Source of the DNA: Candidatus Heteroclostridium caecigallinarum
Lineage (GTDB): Bacteria; Bacillota; Clostridia; Christensenellales; CAG-314
Length of the DNA stretch: 32,969 bases
Direction: 5' to 3'
NCBI GenBank assembly: GCA_904419725.1
Contig: CAJFSP010000003.1
Coordinates: 1-32,969, forward strand
The notes below the pieces were generated by a model. That model did not search any database. It saw only the letters and a list, made by a program, of their open reading frames with translations, and had not been told where the DNA came from. Below, piece after piece: positions 13,831 through 27,804 of the stretch; the first letter of the stretch is position 1, and each line of letters opens with the position of its first letter. The position numbers and the translations under genes are program-made.

Positions 13831-14928
13831 TCAATAAAACATTACCTGGCAGGTTGCCTGAGCGGCAATGCCTTTGCCTTCCGCCGTGACGCCCAGGTTT
13901 TCGGTGGTGGTGGCGGAAACGCTCACCCGGCTTTCGGGAATGCCCAGCGCGTCCGCCACGTTTCTGACCATTTGCGGAACGTAGTCCGCCAGTTTGGGCT
14001 TTTGCGCTATAATCACGCAGCTGACGCTTTGCGGGGCGGCTTTTTTGTCCGCCGCCATTTTCGCCACGCGGCGCATGAGCAGCATGCTGGAAGCGTCTTT
14101 ATACTGCATGTCGGTGTCGGGAAAATGCGTGCCGATGTCCCTTTCGCCAATCGCCGCCAGCACGGCGTCCATTATGGCGTGCGCCGCCACGTCGGCGTCG
14201 CTGTGCCCGTCAAGACCCTGTTCAAACGGAATTTCCACGCCGCAAAGCACGAGTTTGCGCCCGTCCGCCAGCCTGTGGGCGTCGTAGCCGCTGCCTATCG
14301 CCGTGCCGTACAGGTCGGTGGGGTAGGTGATTTTGACGTTTGCCGTTTCGCCCTGAATAAACCGTATTTTGCCGAAACGGTGCATATAAACCTGCGAGTC
14401 GTCGGTGTACGCCGCCGCTTCGTCGCGGTGGTCGTAGGCTTCCTTTATGCGCCCGGTAATAAAGGCCTGCGGCGTCTGCACGTTGCATATTTTGTGTTTG
14501 TCCACGAATTTGACTTCGTCGCCTTCCTTGATATACACCGTGTCGACGGCGCTGACCACCGGCACCGCCGAGCCGTTTTTTTCGGCTTCGGCGAAGCACT
14601 GCTCTATAAGTTTACGCGAGGCGTAAGGACGCGCCCCGTCGTGAATCGCCACCACGCCGCTGTCCGCCGACAGCGCCCTGAGGCCGCACATCACCGACTG
14701 CGCGCGGGTGTGCCCGCCGGTGGTGAGTTTGACGCCGGTGCCGCAGAACAGCAGCGTCATGCGCTGCATGTCTTTGGGGTTGACCACCAGCACGATTTCG
14801 TCGGCTATGCCGATAAAGTTGCCCACGGTGATTTCTATCAGTGTTTTTCCGAAGAGAGAGGCGAACAGTTTGTTTTTTTCAAAGCGGCTGCTTTCGCCGC
14901 CCGCCACTATAACGGCGCTTCTTTTCAT
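13831..14928 (-). CDS. ispDF: Bifunctional IspD/IspF enzyme of the MEP isoprenoid pathway
   Basis: This fused protein would carry out two non-consecutive MEP-pathway steps: CTP-dependent cytidylyl transfer to methylerythritol phosphate (IspD) and cyclisation to methylerythritol cyclodiphosphate (IspF). Residues 1-205 are the IspD part, with AVIVAGGESSRF (5-16) as the nucleotide-binding loop and IHDGARPY (95-102). Residues 207-365 are IspF, with the metal ligands D216 and H218 in SGYDAHRL and H250 in GHSDADVAAHAIMDA, then IGTHFPDTD. The fusion of IspD and IspF is known from several bacterial groups; IspE is not encoded nearby. The minus-strand start has AGGAG 8 bases upstream (CACTCCTT at 14935-14942). 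It follows rqcP by 27 bases and was probably transcribed with it. Confidence 0.96.
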   Translation of the reverse strand: MKRSAVIVAGGESSRFEKNKLFASLFGKTLIEITVGNFIGIADEIVLVVNPKDMQRMTLLFCGTGVKLTTGGHTRAQSVMCGLRALSADSGVVAIHDGARPYASRKLIEQCFAEAEKNGSAVPVVSAVDTVYIKEGDEVKFVDKHKICNVQTPQAFITGRIKEAYDHRDEAAAYTDDSQVYMHRFGKIRFIQGETANVKITYPTDLYGTAIGSGYDAHRLADGRKLVLCGVEIPFEQGLDGHSDADVAAHAIMDAVLAAIGERDIGTHFPDTDMQYKDASSMLLMRRVAKMAADKKAAPQSVSCVIIAQKPKLADYVPQMVRNVADALGIPESRVSVSATTTENLGVTAEGKGIAAQATCQVMFY

Positions 14929-14955
14929 GGTTACACTCCTTTGGCGAATGTTTCG

Positions 14956-15198
14956 TCAGTCAATAATTTCATACATTTTTTCCGCCTGTTCCTTGCGGGA
15001 GGTCTCGGCGATTTCCGCCACCCTGAACTTCATGGCGCCGCCGCCGAAGGCTATTTCCACAACGTCGCCCACTTTGAGCTGAACCGACGGTTTTGCCGTT
15101 CTGCCGTTGACCGTCACCCTGCCGCCCGTGCAGGCGTCGTTTGCCACCGTCCTGCGTTTGAGTATTCTGGAAACTTTGAGAAATTTGTCAAGCCGCAT
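14956..15198 (-). CDS. rqcP: S4-domain RNA-binding protein, RqcP (YabO)-like
   Basis: The 80-residue protein is almost entirely one S4 RNA-binding domain (MRLDKFLKVSRILKRRTVANDACTGGRV, then VNGRTAKPSVQLKVGDVVEIAF). Size and sequence fit the RqcP/Hsp15 group. RqcP in Bacillus binds stalled 50S subunits with RqcH and helps add poly-alanine tails to stuck nascent chains. Hsp15-like proteins that free stalled 50S-tRNA complexes are the alternative. The start has AAGGACGG about 7 bases upstream. A candidate promoter lies 39-67 bases upstream on the minus strand. The family call is strong, the exact name likely. Confidence 0.85.
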   Translation of the reverse strand: MRLDKFLKVSRILKRRTVANDACTGGRVTVNGRTAKPSVQLKVGDVVEIAFGGGAMKFRVAEIAETSRKEQAEKMYEIID

Positions 15199-15236
15199 AA
15201 ATTTTCCGTCCTTGTAGAATATCGTTCTTTAATATA

Positions 15237-15265
15237 AATTTAGCACAAAACAAAAGTATATTCAA
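15237..15265 (-). promoter_or_regulatory. Candidate promoter of rqcP-ispDF (minus strand)
   Basis: On the minus strand TTGAAT (15265-15260), a 17-base spacer and TAAATT (15242-15237) lie about 40 bases before rqcP. Matches are 4/6 for each box, in an AT-rich stretch. Confidence 0.5.
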
Positions 15266-15323
15266 GCCGTTTGGGCGTTATGCGGAGCGCCGCAAAAAAA
15301 TGAAAAAAATTTCGTTATACCGT

Positions 15324-15352
15324 TTGACTATTGACAAGGCTTGTGTTATGAT
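15324..15352 (+). promoter_or_regulatory. rpoBC promoter
   Basis: TTGACT (15324-15329), 17-base spacer and TATGAT (15347-15352) with an extended -10 TG at 15344-15345. A second TTGACA at 15331-15336 overlaps the spacer but is only 10 bases from the -10. Transcription would start near 15359. Confidence 0.75.
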
Positions 15353-15359
15353 ATCAAAT

Positions 15360-15484
15360 GCATTATTATCGTGTAGTAAAGTGTCCTTTTGTCCTTTTTA
15401 AGCCAAAGGGCGGGCGGGGAAGCATGTTTTCCGTTCGTATTTTGCCCCACAATAAGTTGTGAAATTTATCTTTTTGACAAGGAG
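15360..15484 (+). promoter_or_regulatory. rpoB 5' leader, about 130 nt
   Basis: The leader between the promoter and the rpoB ribosome binding site is unusually long for the window. It holds a repeat GTCCTTTTGTCCTTTTT (15383-15399) and a possible 7-bp stem CGGGGAA / TTTTCCG (15415-15421 with 15427-15433, two G-U). No known ribosomal leader motif was recognised, and rplJ/rplL are not upstream. Confidence 0.35.
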
Positions 15485-15489
15485 AAGCA

Positions 15490-18400
15490 GTGTCAATGGC
15501 TAACATTCATCCAGTAAAGTTCGGCAAGCGCGAAAGATTCTCTTTTTCACGAATCAAGGACGTGTTGGATATTCCTAACCTCATCGAGGTGCAGAAAAAT
15601 TCATACGACACCTTTATCAGGGAGGGAATCGCCGAAGTATTCAAAGATTTTTCACCTATACAGGATTACAGCGGACATTTCGAGTTGTATTTTCTCGAAC
15701 ATACGCTCGACGAAAAGTCCAAGTATACCGAAGCCGAGTGCCGCGAGAGAGACGCCACTTACGCCAGCCCGCTCAAAATAAAAGTGCGCCTGCTGCGTAA
15801 AGATACAGGTGAAATCCAGGATCAGGAAGTGTTTATGGGCGATTTCCCGCTCATGACGGACAACGGCTCCTTTATTATAAACGGCGCCGAGCGCGTCGTG
15901 GTCAGTCAGCTTGTGCGCTCTCCGGGCGTGTACGCCGCCAAAGAAAAGGACAAATTCGGCAATAAAGAAATGTTCAACACCACCGTCATTCCGAACAGGG
16001 GCGCGTGGCTGGAATTTATAACCGACGCCAACGGCGTGCTTTGGGTCGCCGTGGACAGAACCAGGAAACTGGCGTCCACGATACTTTTGCGTTCCATCGG
16101 TCTCGGCACGGACGATGAAATCATCGCCACTTTCGGCCATGACGAAAATCTGGAAAAAACTCTGGAAAAGGACGTGACCAAGAGCGAAAGGGAAGGTCTC
16201 ATCGAGTTGTACAAGAGACTTCGCCCGGGCGAAGTGCCTACCGACGAATCCGTCAAAAAACAGCTCAACGATCTGCTGTTTGACCCTAGGCGCTATGACC
16301 TCGCGCGCGTCGGCAGATACAAATTCAACAAAAAACTTTCCCTCGCCAACAGAATCAAGGGGCACACCCTGGCGGAAGACGTTGAGGCTTTCGGCAGCGT
16401 AATCGCGCGCGCCGGCGACAAACTCGACGCTGATAAGGCGTATGAAATACAGCATTCCGGCGTCAACGTTGTTTATATTTCGACCGATTCGGGCAAGGTC
16501 AAGGTCATCGGCAACAACGTGGTGGACCTTAAATATTACCTCGCCAAATATTCGCCTGATTTCGCCGACGTCAACCCTAAGGAACTCGGCGTGCTGGAAT
16601 TCGCCAACCTTACGGAACTCAACAAAATTCTGGAAAACGGCGGCGACAAGGAAAGCGTTTATCAGGCCATTAAAGACAGCGTGGACGTGCTGACGCCTAA
16701 ACACATCACCAGGGAAGACATCATAGCCACCGTGAGTTACAACCTTAATCTCAAATACGGTCTGGGCTGCGTGGACAACATCGACCACCTGGGCAACAGA
16801 AGGGTCAGAAGCGTGGGCGAGCTGCTGCAAAACCAGTTCCGCGTGGGTATCAGCCGTCTTGAAAGGGTCATTAAAGAAAGAATGGCCATTCAGGAAATCG
16901 ACAAGGCGACGCCGCAGTCGCTCATCAACGTGCGTCCCGTGACCAGCGCGATTAAAGAGTTTTTCGGCTCGTCGCAGCTGTCGCAGTTTATGGACCAGTC
17001 CAACCCGATTGCCGAACTTACGCACAAGAGAAAACTTTCGGCTCTGGGCCCTGGCGGTCTCAACAGGGAGCGCGCCACTTTCGACGTGCGTGACGTTCAC
17101 CACTCGCATTACGGACGTATGTGCCCGATTGAAACGCCTGAAGGTCAGAACATCGGTCTTATCACGTCGCTGGCGACTTACGCGCGCATCAACGAATACG
17201 GCTTTATCGAAGCGCCGTACAGAAAGGTGGACAAAGTCAACAGGGTGGTTACAAGCCACATAGACTATCTCACCGCGGACGAAGAAGACAACTACATCGT
17301 GGCGCAGGCAAACGAACCGCTCGGCGAAGACGGCTTCTTCGCGAAAGAGCGTGTCAACTGCCGTCACAGAGAAGATATAGCGGAATATCCGGCGGAAGTA
17401 GTGGACTATATGGACGTAAGCCCTAAACAACTTATTTCAATAGCCACAAGCCTTATACCGTTTTTGGAAAACGACGACACCAACCGCGCCCTGATGGGTT
17501 CCAACATGCAGAGGCAGGCTGTGCCGCTGCTTAAAACCGAAGCGCCTATCGTCGCCACCGGTACCGAATACCGCATCGCGAGAGACAGCGGCGTAATGAT
17601 TATTTCCAAAACCGACGGCGTCGTGACAAGAAGCACCGCCGACGAAATATGCGTCAAGGACGAAAAGGGCGAAATTCACGAATACAGGCTCAAAAAGTTC
17701 GTGCGCAGCAACCAGGGCACCTGCATCAACCAGCGTCCGATTGTCAACGTCGGCGACGTGGTGCTCAAAGGCGACACGCTTGCCGACGGGCACTCCACCG
17801 AAGGCGGCGAGCTGGCTCTCGGCAAAAATATTCTCATCGGCTTTATGTCGTGGGAAGGCTATAACTACGAAGACGCTATTCTCATAAGCGAAAAACTCGT
17901 CAAGGAAGACGTCTTCACTTCGATACATATCGAAGAACACGAAATTGAAACAAGGGATACCAAACTGGGCGCCGAGGAAATCACCAGGGATATCCCGAAC
18001 GTGGGCGAGGAAGCCCTTAAAGACCTGGACGAAGACGGCATCATCCGCATCGGCGCAGAAGTGAGGCCGGGCGACATACTCGTCGGCAAAGTCACGCCTA
18101 AGGGCGAAACCGAACTGACCAGCGAAGAAAGACTGCTGCGCGCCATCTTCAACGAAAAGGCGAGAGAAGTCAGGGACACGTCGCTGCGCGTGCCTAACGG
18201 CGAAGGCGGCATTGTCGTGGACGTCAAAATCTTTACAAGGGAAAACAAAGACGAACTCGACCCGGGCATCAACAAACTCGTGAGGGTTTACATCGCCCAG
18301 AAGAGAAAAATTTCCGTCGGCGACAAAATGGCGGGTCGCCACGGCAACAAGGGCGTTATTTCCCGTATACTGCCTGAGGCGGATATGCCGTTTATGGAAG

Positions 18401-19239
18401 ACGGCACGCCGCTGCAAATCGTGCTTAACCCGCTGGGCGTGCCTAGCCGTATGAATATCGGTCAGGTGCTGGAAGTGCACCTGGGACTGGTAGCCAAAAT
18501 GCTGGACTGGAAAGTTTCCACCCCGGTGTTTGACGGCGCCACGGAAAACGACATAAAAGAACTGTTCGAACAGAACTGCATGACGAACCCTGAAACGGGC
18601 AAGGTTGACGGCAAAGTTACCTTGTACGACGGCAGAACGGGTCAGCCGTTTGAAAACCGCGTGACCGTCGGCTATATGTACATGCTCAAACTCGTCCACC
18701 TTGTAGACGACAAGATTCACGCCAGAAGCATAGGCCCTTACAGCCTTGTCACCCAGCAGCCTCTGGGCGGCAAAGCGCAGTTCGGCGGACAGCGTTTCGG
18801 CGAAATGGAAGTGTGGGCGCTGGAAGCCTACGGCGCGACAAATATATTGCAGGAAATCCTGACGGTCAAATCCGACGACATCGTCGGCCGCGTCAAGACT
18901 TACGAAAGCATCGTGAAGGGCGAGAACATCGCCGACCCGGGCATACCTGAGGCGTTCAAGGTGCTTATCAAGGAACTGCAAAGCCTTGCTCTGGACGTCA
19001 AAGTTCTCAGCGAAGACAAAGAGGAAGTCACCATCGGCGAGATGATTGACGACGAGCAGGATATGCTCGCCGCGGCAATCAAATCCACCGACGACCGCAA
19101 AGAAGTCGACCTCACGTTTGACGAGGAAATCGGCGCGGGCGTGGTGGAAGACGATTTCAGTTTCGACAGCGCCGACGACGGTTTCGACGACGGTTTCGAA
19201 CTCGACTCGTTGTTTGACAATGACGATGACGAAGAATAA
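15490..19239 (+). CDS. rpoB: DNA-directed RNA polymerase subunit beta
   Basis: RpoB forms half of the catalytic cleft of RNA polymerase. The 1249-residue protein shows the rifampicin-binding segment ([20 protein letters not shown] then [10 protein letters not shown]) with the sensitive-type Asp, His and Ser at the positions of E. coli 516, 526 and 531. Other landmarks are [19 protein letters not shown], the active-centre [13 protein letters not shown] and the C-terminal clamp region [20 protein letters not shown]. The end is a very acidic tail of about 45 residues. GTG at 15490 has AAGGAG 5 bases upstream; ATG at 15496 (11 bases) is nearly as good and would drop two residues. Unlike most Firmicutes, rplK, rplA, rplJ and rplL do not precede rpoB; divergent rqcP-ispDF does. 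rpoC follows by 17 bases. Confidence 0.98.
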   Translation: MSMANIHPVKFGKRERFSFSRIKDVLDIPNLIEVQKNSYDTFIREGIAEVFKDFSPIQDYSGHFELYFLEHTLDEKSKYTEAECRERDATYASPLKIKVRLLRKDTGEIQDQEVFMGDFPLMTDNGSFIINGAERVVVSQLVRSPGVYAAKEKDKFGNKEMFNTTVIPNRGAWLEFITDANGVLWVAVDRTRKLASTILLRSIGLGTDDEIIATFGHDENLEKTLEKDVTKSEREGLIELYKRLRPGEVPTDESVKKQLNDLLFDPRRYDLARVGRYKFNKKLSLANRIKGHTLAEDVEAFGSVIARAGDKLDADKAYEIQHSGVNVVYISTDSGKVKVIGNNVVDLKYYLAKYSPDFADVNPKELGVLEFANLTELNKILENGGDKESVYQAIKDSVDVLTPKHITREDIIATVSYNLNLKYGLGCVDNIDHLGNRRVRSVGELLQNQFRVGISRLERVIKERMAIQEIDKATPQSLINVRPVTSAIKEFFGSSQLSQFMDQSNPIAELTHKRKLSALGPGGLNRERATFDVRDVHHSHYGRMCPIETPEGQNIGLITSLATYARINEYGFIEAPYRKVDKVNRVVTSHIDYLTADEEDNYIVAQANEPLGEDGFFAKERVNCRHREDIAEYPAEVVDYMDVSPKQLISIATSLIPFLENDDTNRALMGSNMQRQAVPLLKTEAPIVATGTEYRIARDSGVMIISKTDGVVTRSTADEICVKDEKGEIHEYRLKKFVRSNQGTCINQRPIVNVGDVVLKGDTLADGHSTEGGELALGKNILIGFMSWEGYNYEDAILISEKLVKEDVFTSIHIEEHEIETRDTKLGAEEITRDIPNVGEEALKDLDEDGIIRIGAEVRPGDILVGKVTPKGETELTSEERLLRAIFNEKAREVRDTSLRVPNGEGGIVVDVKIFTRENKDELDPGINKLVRVYIAQKRKISVGDKMAGRHGNKGVISRILPEADMPFMEDGTPLQIVLNPLGVPSRMNIGQVLEVHLGLVAKMLDWKVSTPVFDGATENDIKELFEQNCMTNPETGKVDGKVTLYDGRTGQPFENRVTVGYMYMLKLVHLVDDKIHARSIGPYSLVTQQPLGGKAQFGGQRFGEMEVWALEAYGATNILQEILTVKSDDIVGRVKTYESIVKGENIADPGIPEAFKVLIKELQSLALDVKVLSEDKEEVTIGEMIDDEQDMLAAAIKSTDDRKEVDLTFDEEIGAGVVEDDFSFDSADDGFDDGFELDSLFDNDDDEE

Positions 19240-19256
19240 TAGGAGGAGCAAATAGA

Positions 19257-22811
<3,555 letters not shown>

Positions 22812-22837
22812 AGGCTGAAACAAGTAAAAACAAGGCG

Positions 22838-22862
22838 AAGGGGTCTCTGACCCCTTTGTTTT
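22838..22862 (+). terminator. Rho-independent terminator after rpoC
   Basis: AAGGGGTC (22838-22845), loop TCT, GACCCCTT (22849-22856), then TGTTTT. Confidence 0.8.
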
Positions 22863-22903
22863 GTGAAAGAAACGCGGCTTTTTGGTCAAGAATATATATG
22901 CCG

Positions 22904-22919
22904 GCGGCGGCGCCGCCGC
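22904..22919. repeat. 16-bp perfect GC palindrome upstream of the L7Ae-like gene
   Basis: GCGGCGGCGCCGCCGC (22904-22919) is a perfect palindrome ending 7 bases before the -35 box of the next gene. It could be an operator, or a GC hairpin from the previous transcript. Confidence 0.55.
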
Positions 22920-22926
22920 AAAGTGT

Positions 22927-22956
22927 TTGACAGTCAGCCCGTGTATTTGGTACAAT
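22927..22956 (+). promoter_or_regulatory. Promoter of the L7Ae-like gene
   Basis: TTGACA (22927-22932), 18-base spacer, TACAAT (22951-22956). The -10 box ends 8 bases before the ATG, so the transcript should begin at or one or two bases before the start codon. Confidence 0.75.
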
Positions 22957-22964
22957 AAAGCGCT

Positions 22965-23219
22965 ATGAAAAATTTGATTGCCGATATGGAATCAAACCAG
23001 TATGTAGCGGGAGTCAGGCAGGTCAACAGACATCTGCTGGAACACCGTATCAAAAAGATATATCTCGCCTGCGACTGCGAAGACGATTTCGCGGCCGGCG
23101 TCAGGAAAAACGCCGCGGCCGACGGCGTGCCGCTGGAAGAGTGCGGCACAAGGCATCTGTTTGCCGAACTGTGCGGCATTAAAGTTCCGTGCGGCGTAAT
23201 CGGGATATTATCCGAATGA
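22965..23219 (+). CDS. rplGB: L7Ae/L30e-family RNA-binding protein, YbxF-like
   Basis: The 84-residue protein is a compact L7Ae/L30e-like fold; members bind kink-turn RNA. Visible features are VAGVRQVNRHLLEHRIKKIYLACDCE, a middle loop, and the end FAELCGIKVPCGVIGILSE, the family's C-terminal pattern. The gene lies between rpoC and rpsL, as ybxF (rplGB) does in Bacillus. Bacillus YbxF binds K-turns and associates with ribosomes but is not essential. No Shine-Dalgarno precedes the ATG at 22965, and the -10 box ends 8 bases upstream, so the mRNA may be leaderless; a later ATG at 22986 also has no ribosome binding site. The protein is acidic in the middle, unusual for the group. Family call good. 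Confidence 0.88.
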   Translation: MKNLIADMESNQYVAGVRQVNRHLLEHRIKKIYLACDCEDDFAAGVRKNAAADGVPLEECGTRHLFAELCGIKVPCGVIGILSE

Positions 23220-23220
23220 G

Positions 23221-23258
23221 ATATTGAATCCGCGACGCGGCTCAATATATATTTATTT
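23221..23258 (+). terminator. Stem-loop between the L7Ae-like gene and rpsL
   Basis: ATATTGA (23221-23227) pairs with TCAATAT (23242-23248), enclosing CCGCG/CGCGG (23230-23234 and 23236-23240), followed by ATATTTATTTA. It may be a weak terminator or an attenuator in front of the rpsL operon; the T run is interrupted. Confidence 0.45.
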
Positions 23259-23305
23259 ATGCCACTTAAAAACGGCATCCGACAATATTGAAAGGAGGTA
23301 AAGAA

Positions 23306-23677
23306 ATGCCAACCATCAACCAACTTATCAGGCACGGGAGAGAAAAGGAAACTTTCAAATCCAAGACTCCGCTTCTGGACAACTGCCCTCAAAGAAGAGG
23401 CGTTTGCCTTAACGTGACGACCACTTCTCCTAAAAAGCCTAACTCGGCCCTCAGAAAAATAGCCAGGGTTCGCCGTACCAACGGTATGGAAGGTACCTGC
23501 TACATTCCGGGCGAAGGCCACAACCTGCAGGAACACAGCGTTGTTCTCATCAGGGGCGGCAGGGTTAAAGACCTGCCTGGTGTGCGTTATCACATCATCA
23601 GAGGCACTCTCGACGCTGCCGGCGTCGCCAACAGAAAACAGGCAAGAAGCAAATACGGCGCGAAACGCGGCAAATAA
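23306..23677 (+). CDS. rpsL: 30S ribosomal protein S12
   Basis: S12 sits at the decoding centre of the small subunit and checks codon-anticodon pairing. The 123-residue protein is basic and fully conserved in the key stretches, [14 protein letters not shown] (residues 38-51, with the wild-type Lys whose mutation gives streptomycin resistance) and [20 protein letters not shown]. The start ATG at 23306 follows AAAGGAGGT by 7 bases; an earlier in-frame start at 23288 would contain the Shine-Dalgarno and is rejected. It opens the classical rpsL-rpsG-fusA-tuf (str) group, with a 134-base gap to rpsG. Assignment is certain. Confidence 0.98.
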   Translation: MPTINQLIRHGREKETFKSKTPLLDNCPQRRGVCLNVTTTSPKKPNSALRKIARVRRTNGMEGTCYIPGEGHNLQEHSVVLIRGGRVKDLPGVRYHIIRGTLDAAGVANRKQARSKYGAKRGK

Positions 23678-23745
23678 GTTATATTCAATTTGGTCGGATG
23701 CGATAAACCGATTGATTGCAGTATGCTTATAAGCAGAAGGTTCTC

Positions 23746-23762
23746 CGGAGCGTTACGCTCCG
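23746..23762. repeat. Palindrome in the rpsL-rpsG gap
   Basis: CGGAGCG (23746-23752), TTA, CGCTCCG (23756-23762) form a perfect 7-bp stem in the 134-base rpsL-rpsG gap, which also holds TGCTTATAAGCA (23724-23735). There is no T run after it. It could be a regulatory structure (S7 acts on the S12-S7 gap in E. coli) or a REP-like element; CGGAGC and TCGA also recur at 32820-32840. Confidence 0.5.
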
Positions 23763-23799
23763 TCGAGTCAGCCGTCAGAAGTTTAGTTTAAATTTTTAA

Positions 23800-24282
<483 letters not shown>

Positions 24283-24297
24283 TAGCAGGAGAAAAAC

Positions 24298-26403
24298 ATG
24301 CCAAGAAAATATAAACTCGAAAACGTTCGTAATATCGGTATCATGGCGCACATCGACGCCGGCAAGACCACCACGAGCGAAAGAATTTTGTTTTTTTCAG
24401 GTAAAACGAGAAAGATAGGCGAAGTGCACGAAGGCAACGCCGTTATGGACTCCATGGTGCAGGAACAGGAAAGGGGTATAACCATCGCTTCCGCCGCCAC
24501 CACGGTCAACTGGCACAACCAGGATAACGGCACGGACTATCGTATCAACCTTATTGATACCCCGGGGCACGTTGACTTTACCGTTGAGGTGGAAAGGTCT
24601 CTGCGCGTGCTGGACGGCGCCGTCGCGGTATTCTGCGCGAAAGGCGGCGTAGAGCCGCAGAGCGAAACCGTGTGGCACCAGGCCACAAAATACAAAGTGC
24701 CGCGTATCGCTTACGTCAACAAGATGGACATCAACGGCGCCAATTTCGAGAACGTCATCCAGATGATGAGGGACAGGCTCAAAAGCAACGCCATGCCTAT
24801 CCAACTGCCTATCGGCAAAGAAGAAACTTTCAAAGGTCTTGTAGACCTTGTCAAAATGAAAGCGTATTTCTACAACGACCCGACGGGCAGCAAAATCGAC
24901 GAAGGCGAAATCCCTGCCGATATGCTGGAATACGCGCAGCAGTGCAGAAACGAACTGATTGAATTTATCGCCGGCCGCGACGAAGTGCTCATGGAAAAAT
25001 TCTTCAACGGAGAGGAATTCACCGAGCAGGAAATCAAAGCGGGTATCCGTTCCGCCGTGCTCGCGATGGAACTCAACCCTGTGCTGTGCGGTTCTTCATA
25101 CAAAAACAAGGGCGTTCAGAAACTTCTCGACGCCATAACCGATTATCTGCCGTCGCCTGTCGACGTCGACCATGTTGTCGGCTTTGACCCGAAAGACCCG
25201 GACAAGAAAATCGAAAGACACACGAGAGACGACGAACCGCTGTGCGGTCTCGCTTTCAAAATCGTCGCCGACCCGTTCGTGGGCAAACTCGCCTACTTCC
25301 GCGTGTACAGCGGCACGATGCAGTCGGGCAGTTATGTGCTCAACTCCACCAAAAACAAAAAAGAAAGAATCACCCGTATTCTTCAGATGCACTCCAACCA
25401 GAGAGAGGAAATCCCTGAGACTTACGCCGGTGAGATAGTGGCTCTCGTGGGTCTTAAAGACACCACCACGGGCGACACGCTGTGCGACCTCGACCATCCT
25501 GTCTGCCTTGAAAACATGGTCTTCCCTGAGCCTGTTATCAAAGTCGCCATCGAACCTAAGACCAAACAGGGTCAGGAAAAGATGACGATGGCTCTCGTCA
25601 AACTGGCGGAAGAAGACCCGACCTTCAAGACTTACACCGATTCCGAAACGGGGCAGACCATCATCGCCGGTATGGGCGAACTTCACCTGGAAATTATCGT
25701 CGACAGGTTGCTGCGCGAATTCAAGGTGGAAGCCAACGTCGGCAGACCTCAGGTTTCTTACAGGGAAACCATCCGCAAGGCGGTGGAAGCCGAAGGCAAA
25801 TACGCGCGTCAGTCGGGCGGTAAAGGTCAGTACGGTCATTGTAAAATCCGTATGGAACCGCTGGAAGCGGGCAAAGGCTACGAATTCGTTGACGAAACGG
25901 TGGGCGGCAGCATTCCGAAGGAATACATCCAGCCTATCAACAACGGTATTCAGGAAGCGGCGCAGAACGGTCCTATCGCCGGATACGAAGTGGTGGACTT
26001 CAAAGTTACCGTTTACGACGGCAGTTACCACGAAGTCGACTCATCGGAAATGGCGTTCAAAATCGCCGGTTCGCTGGCTTTCAAAGAAGCCGTCAGAAAG
26101 GCAAACCCTGTGCTTCTCGAACCTATGATGAAAGTGGAAGTCACCATGCCGGAAGAATATCTCGGCGACATCATGGGCAATGTCAGCAGCAGGCGCGGCA
26201 GCATCAGCGGCATCGAACTGCGCAACGGCGTGCAGGTGGTAAACGCCTTCATCCCGCTGGCGGAAATGTTCGGTTACGCCACAGACCTCAGAAGCAGAAC
26301 CCAGGGCCGCGGCAACTTCACGATGCAGTTTGACCATTACGCGGAAGTTCCGAAGAGCATAATGGAGAAAGTTTCGGGCGAAAGAAACAAAGAAAACAAA
26401 TAA
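24298..26403 (+). CDS. fusA: Elongation factor G
   Basis: EF-G uses GTP to move tRNAs and mRNA through the ribosome and helps RRF recycle ribosomes. The 701-residue protein has the P-loop AHIDAGKTT, the G2 region [15 protein letters not shown], the G3 DTPGHVDF and G4 NKMD motifs, and the five-domain layout, with domain IV segments around [16 protein letters not shown]. The ATG follows AGGAG by about 6 bases and lies 15 bases after rpsG. The codon pattern is as in the neighbouring highly expressed genes. It is a normal, full-length housekeeping EF-G, not a tetracycline-protection homologue. Assignment is certain. Confidence 0.97.
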   Translation: MPRKYKLENVRNIGIMAHIDAGKTTTSERILFFSGKTRKIGEVHEGNAVMDSMVQEQERGITIASAATTVNWHNQDNGTDYRINLIDTPGHVDFTVEVERSLRVLDGAVAVFCAKGGVEPQSETVWHQATKYKVPRIAYVNKMDINGANFENVIQMMRDRLKSNAMPIQLPIGKEETFKGLVDLVKMKAYFYNDPTGSKIDEGEIPADMLEYAQQCRNELIEFIAGRDEVLMEKFFNGEEFTEQEIKAGIRSAVLAMELNPVLCGSSYKNKGVQKLLDAITDYLPSPVDVDHVVGFDPKDPDKKIERHTRDDEPLCGLAFKIVADPFVGKLAYFRVYSGTMQSGSYVLNSTKNKKERITRILQMHSNQREEIPETYAGEIVALVGLKDTTTGDTLCDLDHPVCLENMVFPEPVIKVAIEPKTKQGQEKMTMALVKLAEEDPTFKTYTDSETGQTIIAGMGELHLEIIVDRLLREFKVEANVGRPQVSYRETIRKAVEAEGKYARQSGGKGQYGHCKIRMEPLEAGKGYEFVDETVGGSIPKEYIQPINNGIQEAAQNGPIAGYEVVDFKVTVYDGSYHEVDSSEMAFKIAGSLAFKEAVRKANPVLLEPMMKVEVTMPEEYLGDIMGNVSSRRGSISGIELRNGVQVVNAFIPLAEMFGYATDLRSRTQGRGNFTMQFDHYAEVPKSIMEKVSGERNKENK

Positions 26404-26432
26404 AATTCATAGCCAAAAAAATATTTTTAGTG

Positions 26433-26438
26433 TATAAT
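26433..26438 (+). promoter_or_regulatory. Possible tuf -10 box (TATAAT)
   Basis: A perfect TATAAT lies 42 bases before the tuf start, after an A/T-rich stretch (26417-26428) that could act as an UP element. No good -35 is seen at standard spacing. tuf probably also receives transcripts from fusA, since no terminator lies between them. Confidence 0.45.
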
Positions 26439-26480
26439 CAAGTTAATGTTTAATCTGAAAAAATTCAGGAGGAATTAAAA

Positions 26481-27689
26481 ATGGCAAAAGCGAAATTTGA
26501 CAGAAGCAAACCGCACGTCAATATCGGCACTATCGGTCACGTTGACCACGGCAAGACCACTCTTACCGCCGCTATCACGATGGTTATGGCGATGCAAGGC
26601 AAAGCAGAGGCCATGCGTTATGACCAAATAGATAAAGCACCGGAAGAAAGAGAAAGGGGTATCACAATCAATACCGCTCACGTAGAATATCAGACGGATT
26701 CCCGTCACTACGCTCACGTTGACTGCCCTGGCCACGCCGACTACGTTAAAAACATGATTACCGGCGCGGCTCAGATGGACGGCGCTATCCTGGTTGTTTC
26801 GGCTGCTGACGGCCCGATGCCTCAGACCCGTGAACACATCCTGCTCGCCCGTCAGGTCGGCGTGCCTTACATCGTCGTGTTCCTTAACAAAACCGACCTT
26901 GTTGACGACCCTGAACTCATCGACCTCGTCGAAATGGAAGTCAGAGACCTGCTCTCCAAATACGAATTCCCTGGCGACACCATCCCGATTGTCAAGGGCA
27001 GCGCCAAAGCGGCTCTCGACGCGGCTGTTGCCGGCAAACCTATCGACAGCCCTGAATATGACTGCATCAAAGAACTTATGAAAGTCGTTGACGAATATAT
27101 CCCTACTCCGCAAAGAGCGACTGACAAACCGTTCCTTATGCCTGTCGAAGACGTCTTCACCATCACCGGCCGCGGCACCGTTGCAACCGGCCGTGTTGAG
27201 AGAGGTACCGTTAAAGTTCAGGACCCTGTTGAAATCGTTGGTCTGCAGGACAAACCTAAGAGCACCGTCGTTACCGGCGTTGAAATGTTCCGTAAACTGC
27301 TTGACGAAGCGTATGCCGGCGATAACATCGGCGCGCTGCTCCGCGGCGTTGAAAGAAGCCAGATTCAGAGAGGTCAGGTTCTCGCTAAACCGGGCACCAT
27401 CACCCCTCACACCGAGTTCGAAGCTCAGGTTTACGTTCTGACCAAAGACGAAGGCGGCCGTCACAGCCCGTTCTTCAACGGCTATCGTCCACAGTTCTAT
27501 TTCAGAACGACCGACGTTACCGGCTCCATCGAACTGGACAAAGGCATTGAAATGGTTATGCCTGGCGACAACACCCACCTCACCATCAGACTGATTACTC
27601 CTATCGCTATGGAAGAAGGTCTCCGTTTTGCTATCCGTGAAGGCGGCAGAACGGTTGGTTCCGGCGTTGTTTCCAAAATCCTTAAGTAA
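26481..27689 (+). CDS. tuf: Elongation factor Tu
   Basis: EF-Tu brings aminoacyl-tRNA to the ribosome as a GTP complex. The 402-residue protein has the P-loop GHVDHGKTT, switch I with [20 protein letters not shown] (G3), NKTD (G4) and SAKAA (G5), then domains II and III ([28 protein letters not shown]). The ATG at 26481 has AGGAGG upstream at about 8 bases. Codons are strongly biased toward GTT, CCT and CGT compared with the rest of the window, as expected for the most abundant protein. A strong terminator follows. Whether a second tuf copy exists cannot be told. Assignment is certain. Confidence 0.98.
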   Translation: MAKAKFDRSKPHVNIGTIGHVDHGKTTLTAAITMVMAMQGKAEAMRYDQIDKAPEERERGITINTAHVEYQTDSRHYAHVDCPGHADYVKNMITGAAQMDGAILVVSAADGPMPQTREHILLARQVGVPYIVVFLNKTDLVDDPELIDLVEMEVRDLLSKYEFPGDTIPIVKGSAKAALDAAVAGKPIDSPEYDCIKELMKVVDEYIPTPQRATDKPFLMPVEDVFTITGRGTVATGRVERGTVKVQDPVEIVGLQDKPKSTVVTGVEMFRKLLDEAYAGDNIGALLRGVERSQIQRGQVLAKPGTITPHTEFEAQVYVLTKDEGGRHSPFFNGYRPQFYFRTTDVTGSIELDKGIEMVMPGDNTHLTIRLITPIAMEEGLRFAIREGGRTVGSGVVSKILK

Positions 27690-27708
27690 GTCAGACTACA
27701 ACTGAAAT

Positions 27709-27742
27709 AAAAAACCGTGCCAAAATGGCACGGTTTTTGTTT
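27709..27742 (+). terminator. Rho-independent terminator after tuf
   Basis: AAAAACCGTGCCA (27710-27722), loop AAA, TGGCACGGTTTTT (27726-27738) and further T. It is a very strong hairpin closing the str group. Confidence 0.92.
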
Positions 27743-27770
27743 TGCGAAGGCGCAAGACAATATATTGCCG

Positions 27771-27800
27771 AAAAAAAGAGAGAGCCAAGGCTCTCTCTTT
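27771..27800 (-). terminator. Rho-independent terminator of the SDR gene (minus strand)
   Basis: AAAGAGAGAGCC (27775-27786) and GGCTCTCTCTTT (27789-27800) form a 12-bp hairpin. On the minus strand it is followed by the T run complementary to 27771-27777, 4 bases after the stop of the minus-strand gene. Confidence 0.85.
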
Positions 27801-27804
27801 GTGT

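Noticed and set aside
13816..15237. A 473-codon open frame on the plus strand opposite ispDF and rqcP
   Set aside because: It is antisense to two well-supported genes, has no family motifs and low-complexity composition typical of the reverse strand of GC-biased codons.
24298..26403. Tetracycline ribosome-protection protein instead of EF-G
   Set aside because: Sequence and position in the rpsL-rpsG-fusA-tuf group are those of housekeeping EF-G.
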